A stretch of 64,000 nt of DNA from Ideonella alba (GTDB taxonomy: Bacteria > Pseudomonadota > Gammaproteobacteria > Burkholderiales > Burkholderiaceae_C), in contig NZ_JAGQDF010000015.1 of the NCBI RefSeq assembly GCF_018069875.1, positions 1-64,000 on the forward strand. The letters are read 5' to 3'. Numbering within the stretch: the stretch's first letter is position 1; every line of letters begins with the position of its first letter. Below the pieces are notes generated by a model. That model made no database searches. It was not told the DNA's origin and saw nothing but the letters and a program-made list of their open reading frames with translations. Shown here one piece after another: positions 46,330 through 56,766 of the stretch. Both the position numbers and the translations under genes were made by a program.

Positions 46330-48348
46330 ATGTTCGACACCGCCTTCCTCGACCTGCCGCCCCTCGTCCGCGCCCGCGGCACCGTGCGCCTGCCGGGCTC
46401 GAAGAGCATCTCCAACCGCGTGCTGCTGCTGGCCGGCCTGGCCGAGGGCACGACTGCGGTCCACGACCTGCTCGATTCCGACGACACCCGGGTGATGCTG
46501 GCCGCGCTGGAACAGCTGGGCTGCGGCCTGCGCCGCGAGGGCGAGGTGCTGCATGTGTCCGGCCTGGGCGGCCGCCTGCACACGCGCGAGGCCCGGCTCT
46601 TCCTGGGCAACGCCGGCACCGCGATGCGCCCGCTGACCGCCGCGCTGGCGGTGCTGGCGGCCACCCAGGGCGGTGCCTTCGAACTCTCCGGCGTGGCGCG
46701 CATGCATGAGCGGCCGATCGGCGACCTGGTCGACGCGCTGCGCGCGCTGGGCTGCCCGGTGGCCGACCTGGGCCAGCCCGGCTACCCGCCGCTGCGCGTG
46801 GGCGATGGCGCGCTGCACGCGCTGGACACCGCGCAACCGATCCCGGTGCGTGGCGACGTCTCCAGCCAGTTCCTCACCGCGCTGCTGCTGGCGCTGCCGC
46901 TGGTCAGCGGACACGGCCCTGTGGTGATCGAGGTGGTGGGCGAGCTGATTTCCAAGCCCTACATCGAGATCACGCTGAACCTGCTGGCGCGTTTCGGCAT
47001 CCACGTGCAGCGCGAGGGCTGGCAGCGTTTCACCATCCCGCAGGGCTCGGCCTACCGCACGCCGGGCCGCATCCATGTGGAAGGCGATGCGTCCTCGGCC
47101 TCGTACTTCATCGCGCTGGGCGCGATCGCCGGCACCGACGCGCCGGTGCGCATCGAGGGCGTGGGCTTCGACGCCATCCAGGGCGACATCCGCTTCGTCG
47201 AGGCGGCCCAGGCCATGGGCGCGCAGGTCAGCGGCGGCCCGGGCTGGTTGGAGGTGCGCCGCGGCGCCTGGCCGCTCAAGGGCATCACGCTGGACTGCAA
47301 CCACATCCCCGACGCCGCGATGACGCTGGCGGTGATGGCCTTGTACGCCGATGGCCCGACCCGGCTGACCAACATCGCCAGCTGGCGCGTCAAGGAGACC
47401 GACCGCATCGCCGCCATGGCCACCGAGTTGCGCCAGCTCGGCGCCACGGTCACCGAAGGCCCCGACTTCATCGAGGTGCAGCCGCTGCACGCCTGGCGCG
47501 CCCCGCTGATCCACACCTACGACGACCACCGCATGGCGATGTGCCTGTCGCTGGCCGCCTTCAACCCGCTGGCCGGCGCATCGGTGCCCGTGCGCATCGC
47601 CGACCCGAAGTGCGTGGCCAAGACCTTCCCCGACTACTTCGAGGCGCTGTTCAGCCTGGTCGAGCCGCTGCCCGGCGCGGTGCCGGTGATCGCGGTGGAT
47701 GGCCCCACGGCGTCGGGCAAGGGCACGCTGGCGGCCGAACTGGCCGAGCGCCTGGGCTACCACCTGCTGGACTCCGGTGCGCTCTACCGCGCCGCCGCCC
47801 TGGCCGCCCGGGCGGCGGGCGTGGCGCTGGACGATGGCGCGGGCGTGGCCCGGGTGGCGGCCGCGATGGCGCTGCGTTTCCAGGGCCAGCAGGTCTGGCT
47901 GGACGGCCGCGATATCAGCGACGAGCTGCGCCTGGAAACCACCGGCGCGATGGCCTCGCAGGTGAGCGTCCACCCCGCCGTGCGCCAGGCGCTGCACGAC
48001 GTGCAGCTCTCGTTTGCCCGCGTGCCGGGCCTGGTGGCCGACGGCCGCGACATGGGCACCGTGGTGTTCCCGGGCGCGGCGCTCAAGGTCTTCCTCACCG
48101 CCAGCGCCGACGAGCGCGCCGAGCGCCGCTACAAGCAGTTGATTTCTAAGGGAATTTCCGCTAATATCGACAGTCTTCGCGCAGACATCCGGGCGCGCGA
48201 CGAGCGGGACATGAACCGCTCGGCTGCGCCCCTGAAGCCCGCCGAGGACGCCGTGCTGCTGGACAACTCGCAGTTGGGCATCGAGGAATCGGTGCAACGC
48301 TGCCTGGGCTGGTGGCACGAGCGCCGGCCGTTTGGCCGCCTGGCCTGA
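46330..48348 (+). CDS. aroA-cmk: Fused EPSP synthase and cytidylate kinase
   Basis: A 672-residue fusion without an internal stop. Residues 1-445 are EPSP synthase of the shikimate pathway ([47 protein letters not shown]). Residues 450-672 are CMP kinase ([47 protein letters not shown]). The two are adjacent genes in many bacteria; the fusion couples aromatic synthesis to nucleotide metabolism in one polypeptide. The promoter of rpsA lies inside the kinase part. Confidence 0.95.
   Translation: MFDTAFLDLPPLVRARGTVRLPGSKSISNRVLLLAGLAEGTTAVHDLLDSDDTRVMLAALEQLGCGLRREGEVLHVSGLGGRLHTREARLFLGNAGTAMRPLTAALAVLAATQGGAFELSGVARMHERPIGDLVDALRALGCPVADLGQPGYPPLRVGDGALHALDTAQPIPVRGDVSSQFLTALLLALPLVSGHGPVVIEVVGELISKPYIEITLNLLARFGIHVQREGWQRFTIPQGSAYRTPGRIHVEGDASSASYFIALGAIAGTDAPVRIEGVGFDAIQGDIRFVEAAQAMGAQVSGGPGWLEVRRGAWPLKGITLDCNHIPDAAMTLAVMALYADGPTRLTNIASWRVKETDRIAAMATELRQLGATVTEGPDFIEVQPLHAWRAPLIHTYDDHRMAMCLSLAAFNPLAGASVPVRIADPKCVAKTFPDYFEALFSLVEPLPGAVPVIAVDGPTASGKGTLAAELAERLGYHLLDSGALYRAAALAARAAGVALDDGAGVARVAAAMALRFQGQQVWLDGRDISDELRLETTGAMASQVSVHPAVRQALHDVQLSFARVPGLVADGRDMGTVVFPGAALKVFLTASADERAERRYKQLISKGISANIDSLRADIRARDERDMNRSAAPLKPAEDAVLLDNSQLGIEESVQRCLGWWHERRPFGRLA
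48139..48167 (+). promoter_or_regulatory. Strong internal promoter for rpsA
   Basis: TTGATT, 17 bases, TAATAT inside the cmk coding region. The local AT-rich codons depart from the gene's normal usage. It lies 340 bases before rpsA. Confidence 0.7.
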
Positions 48349-48510
48349 GCCATCCCGCTCAGGCTGCGCGTTCAGCGGCCACAGGGCCCACCGCCCCTCC
48401 CTCCTGGTGCGCACAGCACCGCCGGGGGCGGTGATCTCGTCAACCTCAACCCGGCAGGCCTCCCGGTCTGCAGCCAACGCCGGCGGCGCGCCGCCGGTCC
48501 AGGAAACACC

Positions 48511-50196
48511 ATGCAAGAATCCTTTGCCGCCCTCTTCGAGGAATCGCTGAAGAGCGCCGACATGCGCGTCGGCGAGGTCATCTCCGCCGAAGTCGTTCGT
48601 ATCGAGCACAGCCACGTCGTGGTCAACGCCGGCCTGAAGTCCGAAGCGTATGTGCCCATCGAGGAATTCAAGAACGACCAGGGCGAAGTCGAAGTCCAGG
48701 TCGGTGACTTCGTCTCGGTGGCGATCGACGCCGTCGAGAACGGCTACGGCGACACCATCCTGTCGCGTGACAAGGCCAAGCGCCTGGCCTCGTGGCTGGC
48801 GCTGGAAACCGCGCTGGAGTCGGGCGACTTCGTCACCGGCACCGTCAGCGGCAAGGTCAAGGGCGGCCTGACCGTGCTGGTCAACGGCATCCGCGCCTTC
48901 CTGCCGGGCTCGCTGCTCGACACGCGTCCTGTCAAGGACATGACGCCGTTCGAGGGCAAGACCATGGAATTCAAGGTCATCAAGCTCGACCGCAAGCGCA
49001 ACAACGTCGTGCTGTCGCGCCGTGCCGTGGTCGAGGCCTCGATGGGCGAAGAGCGCGCCAAGCTGCTCGAGACCCTGACCGAAGGCGCGATCGTCAACGG
49101 CGTGGTCAAGAACATCACCGAATACGGTGCGTTCGTCGACCTCGGCGGCATCGACGGCCTGCTGCACATCACCGACATGGCCTGGCGCCGTGTCCGTCAC
49201 CCGAGCGAAGTGGTCACCGTCGGCCAGGAACTGCAGGCCAAGGTCCTGAAGTTCGACGCCGAGAAGAACCGCGTCTCGCTGGGCCTGAAGCAGCTGGGCG
49301 ACGACCCCTGGATGGGCGTGGCCCGCCGCTACCCGCAGGGCACCCGCCTGTTCGGCAAGGTCACCAACATCGCCGACTACGGCGCCTTCGTCGAGATCGA
49401 GCCGGGCATCGAAGGCCTGGTGCACGTCTCCGAAATGGACTGGACCAACAAGAACGTCGCGCCTTCCAAGGTGGTCACCCTGGGCGAGGAAGTCGAAGTC
49501 ATGGTCCTGGAGATCGACGAGGACAAGCGTCGCATCTCGCTGGGCATGAAGCAGTGCAAGGCCAACCCGTGGGAGGAGTTCTCCGCCACGGTCAAGCGCG
49601 GCGACCGCGTCAAGGGCCCGATCAAGTCGATCACCGACTTCGGCGTCTTCGTGGGCCTGGCTGCCGGCATCGATGGCCTGGTGCACCTGTCGGACCTGTC
49701 CTGGCACGAGCCGGGCGAGACCGCCGTGCGCAACTACAAGAAGGGCCAGGAAGTCGACGCGATCGTTCTGGGCATCGATGTCGAACGCGAGCGCATCTCG
49801 CTGGGCATCAAGCAGCTCGACGGCGACCCGTTTGCCACCTTCACCTCGGTCAATGACCGTGGCGCCATCGTCAACGGCACCGTCAAGACGGTCGACCCGC
49901 GCGGCGCCGAAGTGCAGCTGGCCGACGACGTCATGGGCTACCTGCGCGCCTCCGAAATCAGCCGCGACCGCGTCGAAGACGCCCGCAACGTGCTGAAGGA
50001 AGGCGACGAGGTCTCGGTGATGATCGTCAACGTCGACCGCAAGACCCGCAACATCCAGCTGTCGATCAAGGCCAAGGACCAGGCCGACCAGCAGGAAGCC
50101 ATGCAGCGTCTGTCGCAGTCCAACGAGCGCGAGAACGCCGGCACCACCAGCCTGGGCGCCCTGCTGCGCGCCAAGCTGGACCAGGGCGGCAACTGA
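48511..50196 (+). CDS. rpsA: Ribosomal protein S1
   Basis: A 561-residue RNA-binding protein with six S1 domains, needed to bring mRNA to the 30S subunit. Repeats are clear: [80 protein letters not shown]. The 160-base leader may carry S1 autocontrol. ATG at 48511. Confidence 0.97.
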   Translation: MQESFAALFEESLKSADMRVGEVISAEVVRIEHSHVVVNAGLKSEAYVPIEEFKNDQGEVEVQVGDFVSVAIDAVENGYGDTILSRDKAKRLASWLALETALESGDFVTGTVSGKVKGGLTVLVNGIRAFLPGSLLDTRPVKDMTPFEGKTMEFKVIKLDRKRNNVVLSRRAVVEASMGEERAKLLETLTEGAIVNGVVKNITEYGAFVDLGGIDGLLHITDMAWRRVRHPSEVVTVGQELQAKVLKFDAEKNRVSLGLKQLGDDPWMGVARRYPQGTRLFGKVTNIADYGAFVEIEPGIEGLVHVSEMDWTNKNVAPSKVVTLGEEVEVMVLEIDEDKRRISLGMKQCKANPWEEFSATVKRGDRVKGPIKSITDFGVFVGLAAGIDGLVHLSDLSWHEPGETAVRNYKKGQEVDAIVLGIDVERERISLGIKQLDGDPFATFTSVNDRGAIVNGTVKTVDPRGAEVQLADDVMGYLRASEISRDRVEDARNVLKEGDEVSVMIVNVDRKTRNIQLSIKAKDQADQQEAMQRLSQSNERENAGTTSLGALLRAKLDQGGN

Positions 50197-50213
50197 TCGC
50201 CTGAGAACGCCGA

Positions 50214-50513
50214 ATGACCCGATCGGATTTGGTCAACAAGCTCGCGGAACGGTTCTCGCAGCTCACGCAGCGGGACACCGAGTTCGCGGTCAAGACCATG
50301 CTCGACGCGATGTCCGATGCGCTGGCCCGCGGCCACCGCATCGAGATCCGGGGCTTCGGCAGCTTCTCGATCAACCGCCGGCCGCCGCGCGTGGGGCGCA
50401 ATCCCCGCAGCGGCGAGCAGGTCACGATCCCCGAGAAGCTGGTGCCGCACTTCAAGCCGGGCAAGGCGCTGCGCGAAGGCGTGGACGCCAGCCTGCCGGC
50501 CGATCCGGCCTGA
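50214..50513 (+). CDS. ihfB: Integration host factor subunit beta
   Basis: A 99-residue HU-family protein that bends DNA as IHF with Ihf[40 protein letters not shown] and the DNA-entering arm [15 protein letters not shown] are typical. It follows rpsA by 17 bases and is followed by a terminator. IHF also assists NtrC/sigma-54 promoters. Confidence 0.97.
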   Translation: MTRSDLVNKLAERFSQLTQRDTEFAVKTMLDAMSDALARGHRIEIRGFGSFSINRRPPRVGRNPRSGEQVTIPEKLVPHFKPGKALREGVDASLPADPA

Positions 50514-50537
50514 GGCACGACACCATCCGCGCTGACC

Positions 50538-50559
50538 AGGGCCCTTCGGGGCCCTTTTT
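50538..50559 (+). terminator. Terminator of rpsA-ihfB
   Basis: AGGGCC / GGCCCT stem around a TTCG-type loop and TTTTT. Confidence 0.9.
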
Positions 50560-50609
50560 CATGCGCGGCCGGCCCTGCCTACAATGCGCCGAACATCCCT
50601 GCCCCGCCG

Positions 50610-50933
50610 ATGCGCTTCATCGTCTGGCTCCTGCGAGCCTTCATCTTCTTCTCGCTGTTCGCCTTCGCGCTGAACAACCAGCATGTCGTGGCTCTGAACT
50701 GGTTCTTCGGCCACGCCTGGGAGACGCGCATGGTCTTCGTGGTGCTGGCGGCCTTCGGCGCCGGGCTGGTGCTGGGCGTGCTGGCCATGGCGCCCTCGTG
50801 GTGGCGCCAGCGCCGTCTGGCCCAGCGCAGCGCCGCACCGGTGGCCGCGCCAGCGGGACCGGCCCAGGCGCCCGCGGTGCCCGCCACCGCCTCGGTCAAC
50901 GACCTCACCGACGCCCGCGCGCATGGAATTTGA
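50610..50933 (+). CDS. lapA: LapA-type membrane protein (DUF1049)
   Basis: A 107-residue protein with two transmembrane segments (LLRAFIFFSLFAFALNN and VFVVLAAFGAGLVLGVLA). LapA works with LapB in control of LPS synthesis in the inner membrane. TACAAT at 50579-50584 is the likely -10. It overlaps lapB by 11 bases. Confidence 0.85.
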   Translation: MRFIVWLLRAFIFFSLFAFALNNQHVVALNWFFGHAWETRMVFVVLAAFGAGLVLGVLAMAPSWWRQRRLAQRSAAPVAAPAGPAQAPAVPATASVNDLTDARAHGI

Positions 50934-52071
50934 CCTCTCCTGGCTGCTGCTGGGGCTGCCGCTGGCCTTCGGCCTGGGCTGGCTGGCCTCGCGCATGGAC
51001 CTGCGCCAGTGGAAGCGCGCCCAGTCCGATTCACCGCGCGCCTACTACCAGGGCCTGAACCTGCTGCTCAACGAACAGCAGGACAAGGCGATCGACGCCT
51101 TCATCGAGGCCGTCCAGCACGACCCCGACACCACCGAGCTGCACTTCGCGCTGGGCAGCCTGTTCCGCCGCCGTGGCGAATTTGAACGCGCGGTGCGCGT
51201 GCACCAGCACCTGCTGAACCGCGGCGACCTGGCCACCAGCGACCGCGACCGCGTGCAGCACGAACTGGCGCAGGACTTCATGAAGGCCGGCCTGTTCGAC
51301 CGCGCCGAACAGGCCTACAAGGCGCTGCAGGGCACCCCCTTCGACACCGACGCCCGGTTGGCGCTGCTGGGCCTGTACGAGCGCTCGCGCGAGTGGGAGC
51401 AGGCCGCCGACACCGCCGCCGCGCTCGAAAAGCTGGGCACCGGTGCCTTCGGCACCCGCATCGCCCACCACTGGTGCGAGCGTGCGCTGGAACTGGACGG
51501 CCGCGGCCAGCCTGATGAGGCCGCCGCCGCGCTGGCCACCGCCCGCGCTGCCGCCCCCAACGCCCCGCGGCCGCTGCTGCTGGCCGGCCAGCGCGCGCTG
51601 CGCCTGGGCGATGCCGCCGGCGCGCTGGCGCTGTGGGGCGACCTGGAGGTGCGCGACCCGCAGGTCTTCCAGCTGGTGGCCCAGGACTATGCCGAGGCCG
51701 CCCGCGCCGCCGGCCAGCAGGAGGCCGCCCGCCAGCGCCTGACCGAGGCCTACCGCCGCGCACCCAGCCTGCCGCTGCTGCGCGCCCTGGCCCGGCTGGA
51801 CGGCGCCGAGCTGGCCGACGCACCCGGCCTGCTGCCGCACCTGGCCGCCCAGCCCACGCTGAGTGCCGCGCTGGGTGTGCTGGCGCGGCCGGTCGAGCAG
51901 TGGGACGCCGCCAGCGCCCAGGCCGTGCGCGAGGCCGTGGCCCGCGCCGCCAAGCCGCTGCAGCGCTACCGCTGCGCCGCCTGCGGCTTCGAGGCGCAGC
52001 GCCACTTCTGGCAATGCCCGGGCTGCCTCAGCTGGGACAGCTTCCCGCCCCGGATGCTCGACGAACCCTGA
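50923..52071 (+). CDS. lapB: LPS assembly regulator LapB
   Basis: A 382-residue protein: one N-terminal membrane anchor (WLLLGLPLAFGLGWLAS), tetratricopeptide repeats (residues 40-330), and a C-terminal rubredoxin-like metal knuckle with two CxxC pairs (YRCAACGFEAQRHFWQCPGC). In E. coli LapB presents LpxC to the FtsH protease. ATG at 50923. Confidence 0.93.
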   Translation: MEFDLSWLLLGLPLAFGLGWLASRMDLRQWKRAQSDSPRAYYQGLNLLLNEQQDKAIDAFIEAVQHDPDTTELHFALGSLFRRRGEFERAVRVHQHLLNRGDLATSDRDRVQHELAQDFMKAGLFDRAEQAYKALQGTPFDTDARLALLGLYERSREWEQAADTAAALEKLGTGAFGTRIAHHWCERALELDGRGQPDEAAAALATARAAAPNAPRPLLLAGQRALRLGDAAGALALWGDLEVRDPQVFQLVAQDYAEAARAAGQQEAARQRLTEAYRRAPSLPLLRALARLDGAELADAPGLLPHLAAQPTLSAALGVLARPVEQWDAASAQAVREAVARAAKPLQRYRCAACGFEAQRHFWQCPGCLSWDSFPPRMLDEP

Positions 52072-52105
52072 GGGCCACCGCCCGGCCCGCTGCCCACCAC
52101 CCGCC

Positions 52106-53569
52106 ATGACGATCCGCCTGCTTGCCGTGTCCACCGCGGCCAACACCGATGCGGCCCTGCAGGAGCTGCTGCGCCAGGCCGGGCCGGAGGTCGAGCTGGT
52201 CCTGCACCTGGGCAACACCGAGTCCGACTACAAGGCCTCTGCTGTCTCGCGGATGAACCTGCGCCGCGGCCGCCGCGGCCACCTGACCCAGGACACGCGC
52301 TTCACTGGCCTGGCCCACGCCCTCTTCATGCAGGAGGACTACGAGGAGCGGGTGGACGAGTTCATCGACCACCTGCACCGCCGGGCCGAGCCCTTTGCCC
52401 ACCTGCCGCACCCGCTGCACGGCTTCCACGAATACTGGGACTACTTCCATGTGCTGGCGGATGTCTTCGCGCAGCGCATCGCCGAGAGCGGCGCCACGCA
52501 TGCGCTGTTCTTCAACGTGCCCCACCTGGTGCACGACACCCTGGTCTGGCAGGTGGCGCGGGCCATGGGCCTGCCCACGCTGATCGTCTCGCAGTCGCTG
52601 TTTCCCAACCGCTTCATCTCGATGCCGACGATCGAGGCCTACGGCCGCCTGCGCCCCGACGCCGAGGCCGCGCCGCCCTACCCCATCCAGCGCGGCGAGA
52701 CCCTGCAGCACTTCTACATGAAGGGCATCGGCCAGCAGAAGCAGGCGGGCGGCCGCATCTCGGTGCGTGCCGTGGCGCAGCTGATGACCTTCCTGCTCAC
52801 CAAGCGCAAGCTCAAGGCCTTGAACCCGCTGTACGTGGCGGGACTGCTGCGGCGCATGCAGCGCATCTACGGCGGCCTGCCCGACTGGCGCGACCCCTTC
52901 GCGCGCTTCTTCCACGAAGACTCGCTGGCCTATTTCGAGCACCTGCTGCAGTTCGAGGACGTGCAGCCCGACTGGAGCCGGCGCTTCGTCTACTTCCCGC
53001 TGCAACTGCAGCCCGAGATGACCACCTCGGCGCTGGGCGGCCCGTTCAAGGACCAGGCCCTGGCGATCGAGTCGCTGGCGCGCATGCTGCCCGAGGACGT
53101 GGCCATCTACGTGAAGGAGAACCCCAAGCAGGGCGCCTTCATGCGCGGGCCGATGTTCTTCCACCGCCTGCGCCGCATTCCCAACCTGGTCTTCATGGCC
53201 TCGCACACCAGCACCCATGAGCTGACCGCGCGCAGCGAGTTCGTCGCCAGCATCAGCGGCACCGTGGGCTGGGAGGCGGTGCGCCAGGGCAAGCCGGCGC
53301 TGGTCTTCGGCGCCACCTGGTACGCCGACCTGCCGGGCGTGCACCGCTGGCACCCGGGCCTGCGCTTCGAGGATATCGTCGCCGCACCGCCCGACCACGC
53401 GGCGCTGGAGCGCTCGGTCGGCCAGTTTCTGCACCACTGCCATGAGGGTGTGGTCGAGCGCCACTACAAGACCCTGGTGCCGGACTTCGACGAGGCGCAC
53501 AACGCCCGCCAGGTGGGCGCGGCGCTGCTGGCGCTGCTGACCGGCCGCACACCCACCACCTTCGCCTGA
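52106..53569 (+). CDS. Capsule-polysaccharide-synthesis-like protein
   Basis: A 487-residue cytosolic protein. The C-terminal part (RRFVYFPLQLQPEMTTSALG, then DVAIYVKENPKQ, SHTSTHELTARS, ISGTVGWEAVRQGKPALVFG) is the layout of capsule polysaccharide biosynthesis proteins such as KpsS/WcbA-type glycosyltransferases. A sugar-polymer role at the envelope is likely; the sugar is unknown. It follows lapB by 34 bases. Confidence 0.75.
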   Translation: MTIRLLAVSTAANTDAALQELLRQAGPEVELVLHLGNTESDYKASAVSRMNLRRGRRGHLTQDTRFTGLAHALFMQEDYEERVDEFIDHLHRRAEPFAHLPHPLHGFHEYWDYFHVLADVFAQRIAESGATHALFFNVPHLVHDTLVWQVARAMGLPTLIVSQSLFPNRFISMPTIEAYGRLRPDAEAAPPYPIQRGETLQHFYMKGIGQQKQAGGRISVRAVAQLMTFLLTKRKLKALNPLYVAGLLRRMQRIYGGLPDWRDPFARFFHEDSLAYFEHLLQFEDVQPDWSRRFVYFPLQLQPEMTTSALGGPFKDQALAIESLARMLPEDVAIYVKENPKQGAFMRGPMFFHRLRRIPNLVFMASHTSTHELTARSEFVASISGTVGWEAVRQGKPALVFGATWYADLPGVHRWHPGLRFEDIVAAPPDHAALERSVGQFLHHCHEGVVERHYKTLVPDFDEAHNARQVGAALLALLTGRTPTTFA

Positions 53570-55197
53570 TGCGCGCGGACGCCCTGGTGCAGCGGCCCGG
53601 CGGGCGCTTCGTCCTCTTCGGCCTGGGCCTGCATGCGGCGGCATGGGCTCTGGGCTTCATGCTGACCAAGGACCTGGCCAAGTCGCTGGCCTGGTGGCTG
53701 GTGCTGGGCGGCGGGCTGTGGCTGCTGGCGGGCTGCCGCAGTCCGCGCGCTGCCAAGCACGTGTGGCTGCTGCTGGCCGGGCTGTTTGCGCTGGACATCG
53801 GCACCCAGGGCCTGCTGCGCGGCTACTTCGGCTCGCAGCCGCAGCCCAGCGTGATCGCCGAGTCGCTGGCCAACACCAGCGGTGCCGAGGTCGCCGGTTT
53901 CCTGGGTGAGCAGTGGCGCGCCATCGCCACCGGCCTGGGCTTCACCGCGGCCGCGCTGTGGAGCGCCTGGCGCTGGCGCCTGGCGCCCGCCGCCAACCAC
54001 CGCGCGGCGCGCTGGCCGCTGATCGCCCTGCTGCTGCTGGCCGCCCTGCTCCACCTGAACCCGGCGATGCTGCGTGCCGAGCCGCTGGCGCGCTGGGGCG
54101 TGGTCTATGCCCGCCACCTGAAGGCCCAGCGCGAGATCGCCCAGCTCGACAGCACCCGCGCCGCGCTCTGGGCCCAGCGCGCCGACTGGCAGGTCCGGCG
54201 GCTGGACGAGCAGCCGCGCACCGTGGTGCTGGTCATTGGCGAGTCCAACACCCGCCTGAACTGGGGCCTGCTGGGCTACCCGCGCGACACCACCGCCGCG
54301 CTGGCCCAGGCCATGGCCCGGCTGCCCGGCAGCCATGTGCTGCTGCGCCAGGCCTGGTCGGCCGAAGCCTTCACGCTGCCTTCGCTGCGCCTGGCACTGA
54401 CCGCCGCCACGCTGGAGCGGCCCGAGGACTGGGCCAGCACGCCGGATGTGACGCAGCTGGCCCGCGCGGCCGGCTACCGCGTGACCTGGCTGTCCAACCA
54501 GCCGGCGCACGAGGGCTGGTTCGCGTCGATGGCCGCCAGCGCCGACCAGCGCCGCTTCATCAACCACGGCAACTGGCGCGACAGCTCGGCCACCGACCAC
54601 GACCTGCTGCCCGCGCTGGACCAGTGGCTGGCGGCCCCTGCGGCGCCGCAGGAGCTGCTGGTGATCCACCTGCTGGGCCAGCACTTCCACTTCGCGCAGC
54701 GCTGCCCCGCCGCCATGCGCCAGTGGGCCGTGGCCACCGAGGACGACGAGGTCACCCGCGCGCTGCGCGCCGCCGGCCGCAGCAGCAGCATCGTGCGCGC
54801 CCGCAACGAGTACGACGACGCGGTGCGCTGCGGCGCCGACGTGCTGGCGCGCATGATGGACGCGCTGCACCGTCAGCGTCCCGACCGCGCGCTGGAGCTG
54901 CTGTATGTGAGCGACCACGGCCAGGAGGTCGGCCACGTCAGCGACTTCGCCGGCCACAGCCAGAGCACCGAGGCCGGCTACGCCATCCCGCTCTACTGGT
55001 GGAGCCGCGGTACGGCGCCGGACCCAGCGCAGTTGCAGGCCCTGGCGCAGCGCCCATTCCGGCTGGATTGGGCCGACCACGCCGTGCAGCACCTGCTGGC
55101 GGTCCGATCGCGCTACTACGAGCCCACGCTGGACCTGTTCGGCACCGAGTACGCACCACCCAGCCCGGCGCGCCCGCCGGCCCTGGCCGCGCGATGA
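53569..55197 (+). CDS. Phosphoethanolamine-transferase-like membrane sulfatase
   Basis: A 542-residue protein with four to five N-terminal membrane helices and a periplasmic sulfatase domain. The nucleophile region is VLVIGESNTRLNWGLLGYPR, with a Thr-Arg pair in the place of the EptA-type catalytic threonine; the metal site includes LLYVSDHGQEVGH. Such enzymes decorate lipid A or other glycans with phosphoethanolamine. Its ATG shares one base with the previous stop (TGATG). Confidence 0.8.
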   Translation: MRADALVQRPGGRFVLFGLGLHAAAWALGFMLTKDLAKSLAWWLVLGGGLWLLAGCRSPRAAKHVWLLLAGLFALDIGTQGLLRGYFGSQPQPSVIAESLANTSGAEVAGFLGEQWRAIATGLGFTAAALWSAWRWRLAPAANHRAARWPLIALLLLAALLHLNPAMLRAEPLARWGVVYARHLKAQREIAQLDSTRAALWAQRADWQVRRLDEQPRTVVLVIGESNTRLNWGLLGYPRDTTAALAQAMARLPGSHVLLRQAWSAEAFTLPSLRLALTAATLERPEDWASTPDVTQLARAAGYRVTWLSNQPAHEGWFASMAASADQRRFINHGNWRDSSATDHDLLPALDQWLAAPAAPQELLVIHLLGQHFHFAQRCPAAMRQWAVATEDDEVTRALRAAGRSSSIVRARNEYDDAVRCGADVLARMMDALHRQRPDRALELLYVSDHGQEVGHVSDFAGHSQSTEAGYAIPLYWWSRGTAPDPAQLQALAQRPFRLDWADHAVQHLLAVRSRYYEPTLDLFGTEYAPPSPARPPALAAR

Positions 55198-55475
55198 ACC
55201 GCCAACGCCGCCACTGGCTCGCCTGGTGCCTGAGCGCCCCCGTGGCGCTGCAGGCGGCCGACACGCGCCTGGAGGTCAACCAGGCCAACCAGGCCGAGCT
55301 GGAAATGCTGCCCGGCGTCGGTCCGGCCTTGTCCGAGGCCATCCTGGCCGAGCGCCGGCGTGGCGGACCGTTCAAGGACTGGCGCGCGCTGCAGCGCCGC
55401 GTCAAGGGCCTGGGCCCGGCCACCGCGCGGCGCCTGTCACAGGCGGGTCTGCGCGTGAATGGCGCGGCTGTCTGA
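55194..55475 (+). CDS. ComEA-like helix-hairpin-helix DNA-binding protein
   Basis: A 93-residue exported protein. After a signal-like N-terminus (WLAWCLSAPVALQAA) a double helix-hairpin-helix follows (VNQANQAELEMLPGVGPALS, then LQRRVKGLGPATARRLSQAG). ComEA proteins bind incoming DNA in the periplasm during natural transformation. It overlaps the sulfatase gene by four bases. Confidence 0.85.
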   Translation: MNRQRRHWLAWCLSAPVALQAADTRLEVNQANQAELEMLPGVGPALSEAILAERRRGGPFKDWRALQRRVKGLGPATARRLSQAGLRVNGAAV

Positions 55476-55511
55476 GCCTTCGCCTGACCAGCCACCCCGG
55501 CTGCGTCCGGC

Positions 55512-56705
55512 CTACCGGTCCCAACCGAAGAAGCGCCGCACGTCGTCACGCCGCGCCAGCGTATCGGCCTCGCCCAGCGCGATCAGCTCGCGGGTGTAGT
55601 CGGCCTCGAACAGCAGGTAGCTGGCCAGTGCCGCACCGCTGGTCGAGCCCGCCGACCCGGACACCCCCAGGCCGCGCAGCAGGGCGCGGACCATCGGCGG
55701 CAGCGCATGCAGGTGGCGCGCGGCCAGGTCATCCAGGCGCTGGCTGGGCGCGATCACCAGCAGCTCGACCGGCCGCAGGCTGCTGGCCTCGCGGGCCTCG
55801 GGCGGCATCAGCGACAGTGTGCGGTTGATGCGCTGCAGGCGTTCGATGTCCACCGCCAACGTGTCCAGGAAGATGCTCGACAGCGCGTGGCCGCCGATCT
55901 GCGCCAGCGACGGATAGCCAGGGTCGACGTGGCGCTCGCCCGGCGGCTCATGCATGCGGCCGGCACCCACCACCAGCACGCGCTGTGCGCCCAGGTGGAT
56001 GGCCGGCGAGATCGGCGCCGCCTGCCGCATCGACCCATCGCCCAGCCATTCGGGCATGCCATCGATCGACAGCAGCCGAGCCGGAAACACGAAGGGAATG
56101 GCCGACGAGGCCATCAGGTGGTCGATGCACAGCCGCTGCCGCACCGCCAGGCGCTGCGAACGCACCCAGGGTTGCGCCTCCTGGGCCGCCTCGTAGAAGG
56201 TGATGTGCTGGCCCGTGCTGTAGCTCGAGGCGCTCAGCGCCAGCGCCTGCAGATGGCCGCTGGCGATCAGCTGCGGCAGGCGCTCGAGCCGGGCCGCCTC
56301 GGCCAGCAGCGCGGCCAGCGGCGTGTTGTCCAGCAGCGAGCGTGGCTTCTGGCGGCGCCAGCGCGCCAGCATCCAGCCGATCGACAGCATCGTCAGCCAG
56401 CCGGCGCCGCTGCGGATCACGCCCAGGGCGTCGGCACGGTAGACCTGTTCGGCGTGGAAATCGTGCCAGACCGCGTGCATGCGCGCCACGGTGGCGTCAA
56501 AGTCATCGGCACCGGCGGCCAGCACGGCGGCGTTGATGGCCCCGGCCGAGGTGCCGGCAATCACCGGAAACGGGGTCGGGGCGCCGGCCTGACCGGCCTC
56601 GGCGCGCAGCCGGCCCAAGGCCACGAGCACGCCGACCTGGTAGGCCGCGCGGGCACCGCCGCCGGTGAGCACCAGGCCCGTGACAGGGGACGAGGACGCG
56701 GACAT
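55512..56705 (-). CDS. Patatin-like phospholipase
   Basis: A 397-residue hydrolase with the Ser-Asp dyad: LTGGGARAAYQVGVL (oxyanion loop), catalytic serine in AGTSAGAINAAVL, and aspartate in WLGDGSMRQAAPIS. It should cut acyl chains from phospholipids. TAGACT lies six bases before ATG at 56705, a leaderless-type start. Confidence 0.9.
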   Translation of the reverse strand: MSASSSPVTGLVLTGGGARAAYQVGVLVALGRLRAEAGQAGAPTPFPVIAGTSAGAINAAVLAAGADDFDATVARMHAVWHDFHAEQVYRADALGVIRSGAGWLTMLSIGWMLARWRRQKPRSLLDNTPLAALLAEAARLERLPQLIASGHLQALALSASSYSTGQHITFYEAAQEAQPWVRSQRLAVRQRLCIDHLMASSAIPFVFPARLLSIDGMPEWLGDGSMRQAAPISPAIHLGAQRVLVVGAGRMHEPPGERHVDPGYPSLAQIGGHALSSIFLDTLAVDIERLQRINRTLSLMPPEAREASSLRPVELLVIAPSQRLDDLAARHLHALPPMVRALLRGLGVSGSAGSTSGAALASYLLFEADYTRELIALGEADTLARRDDVRRFFGWDR

Positions 56706-56766
56706 GGGGCGAGTCTATGCCCGCCCCCGGTGCCTGCATTGCGAGGAAAAGACCGCTGTCGACCGA

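Noticed and set aside
46003-49707. Long open frame antisense to aroA-cmk and rpsA
   Set aside because: Spans several real genes in the opposite direction; a GC artefact.
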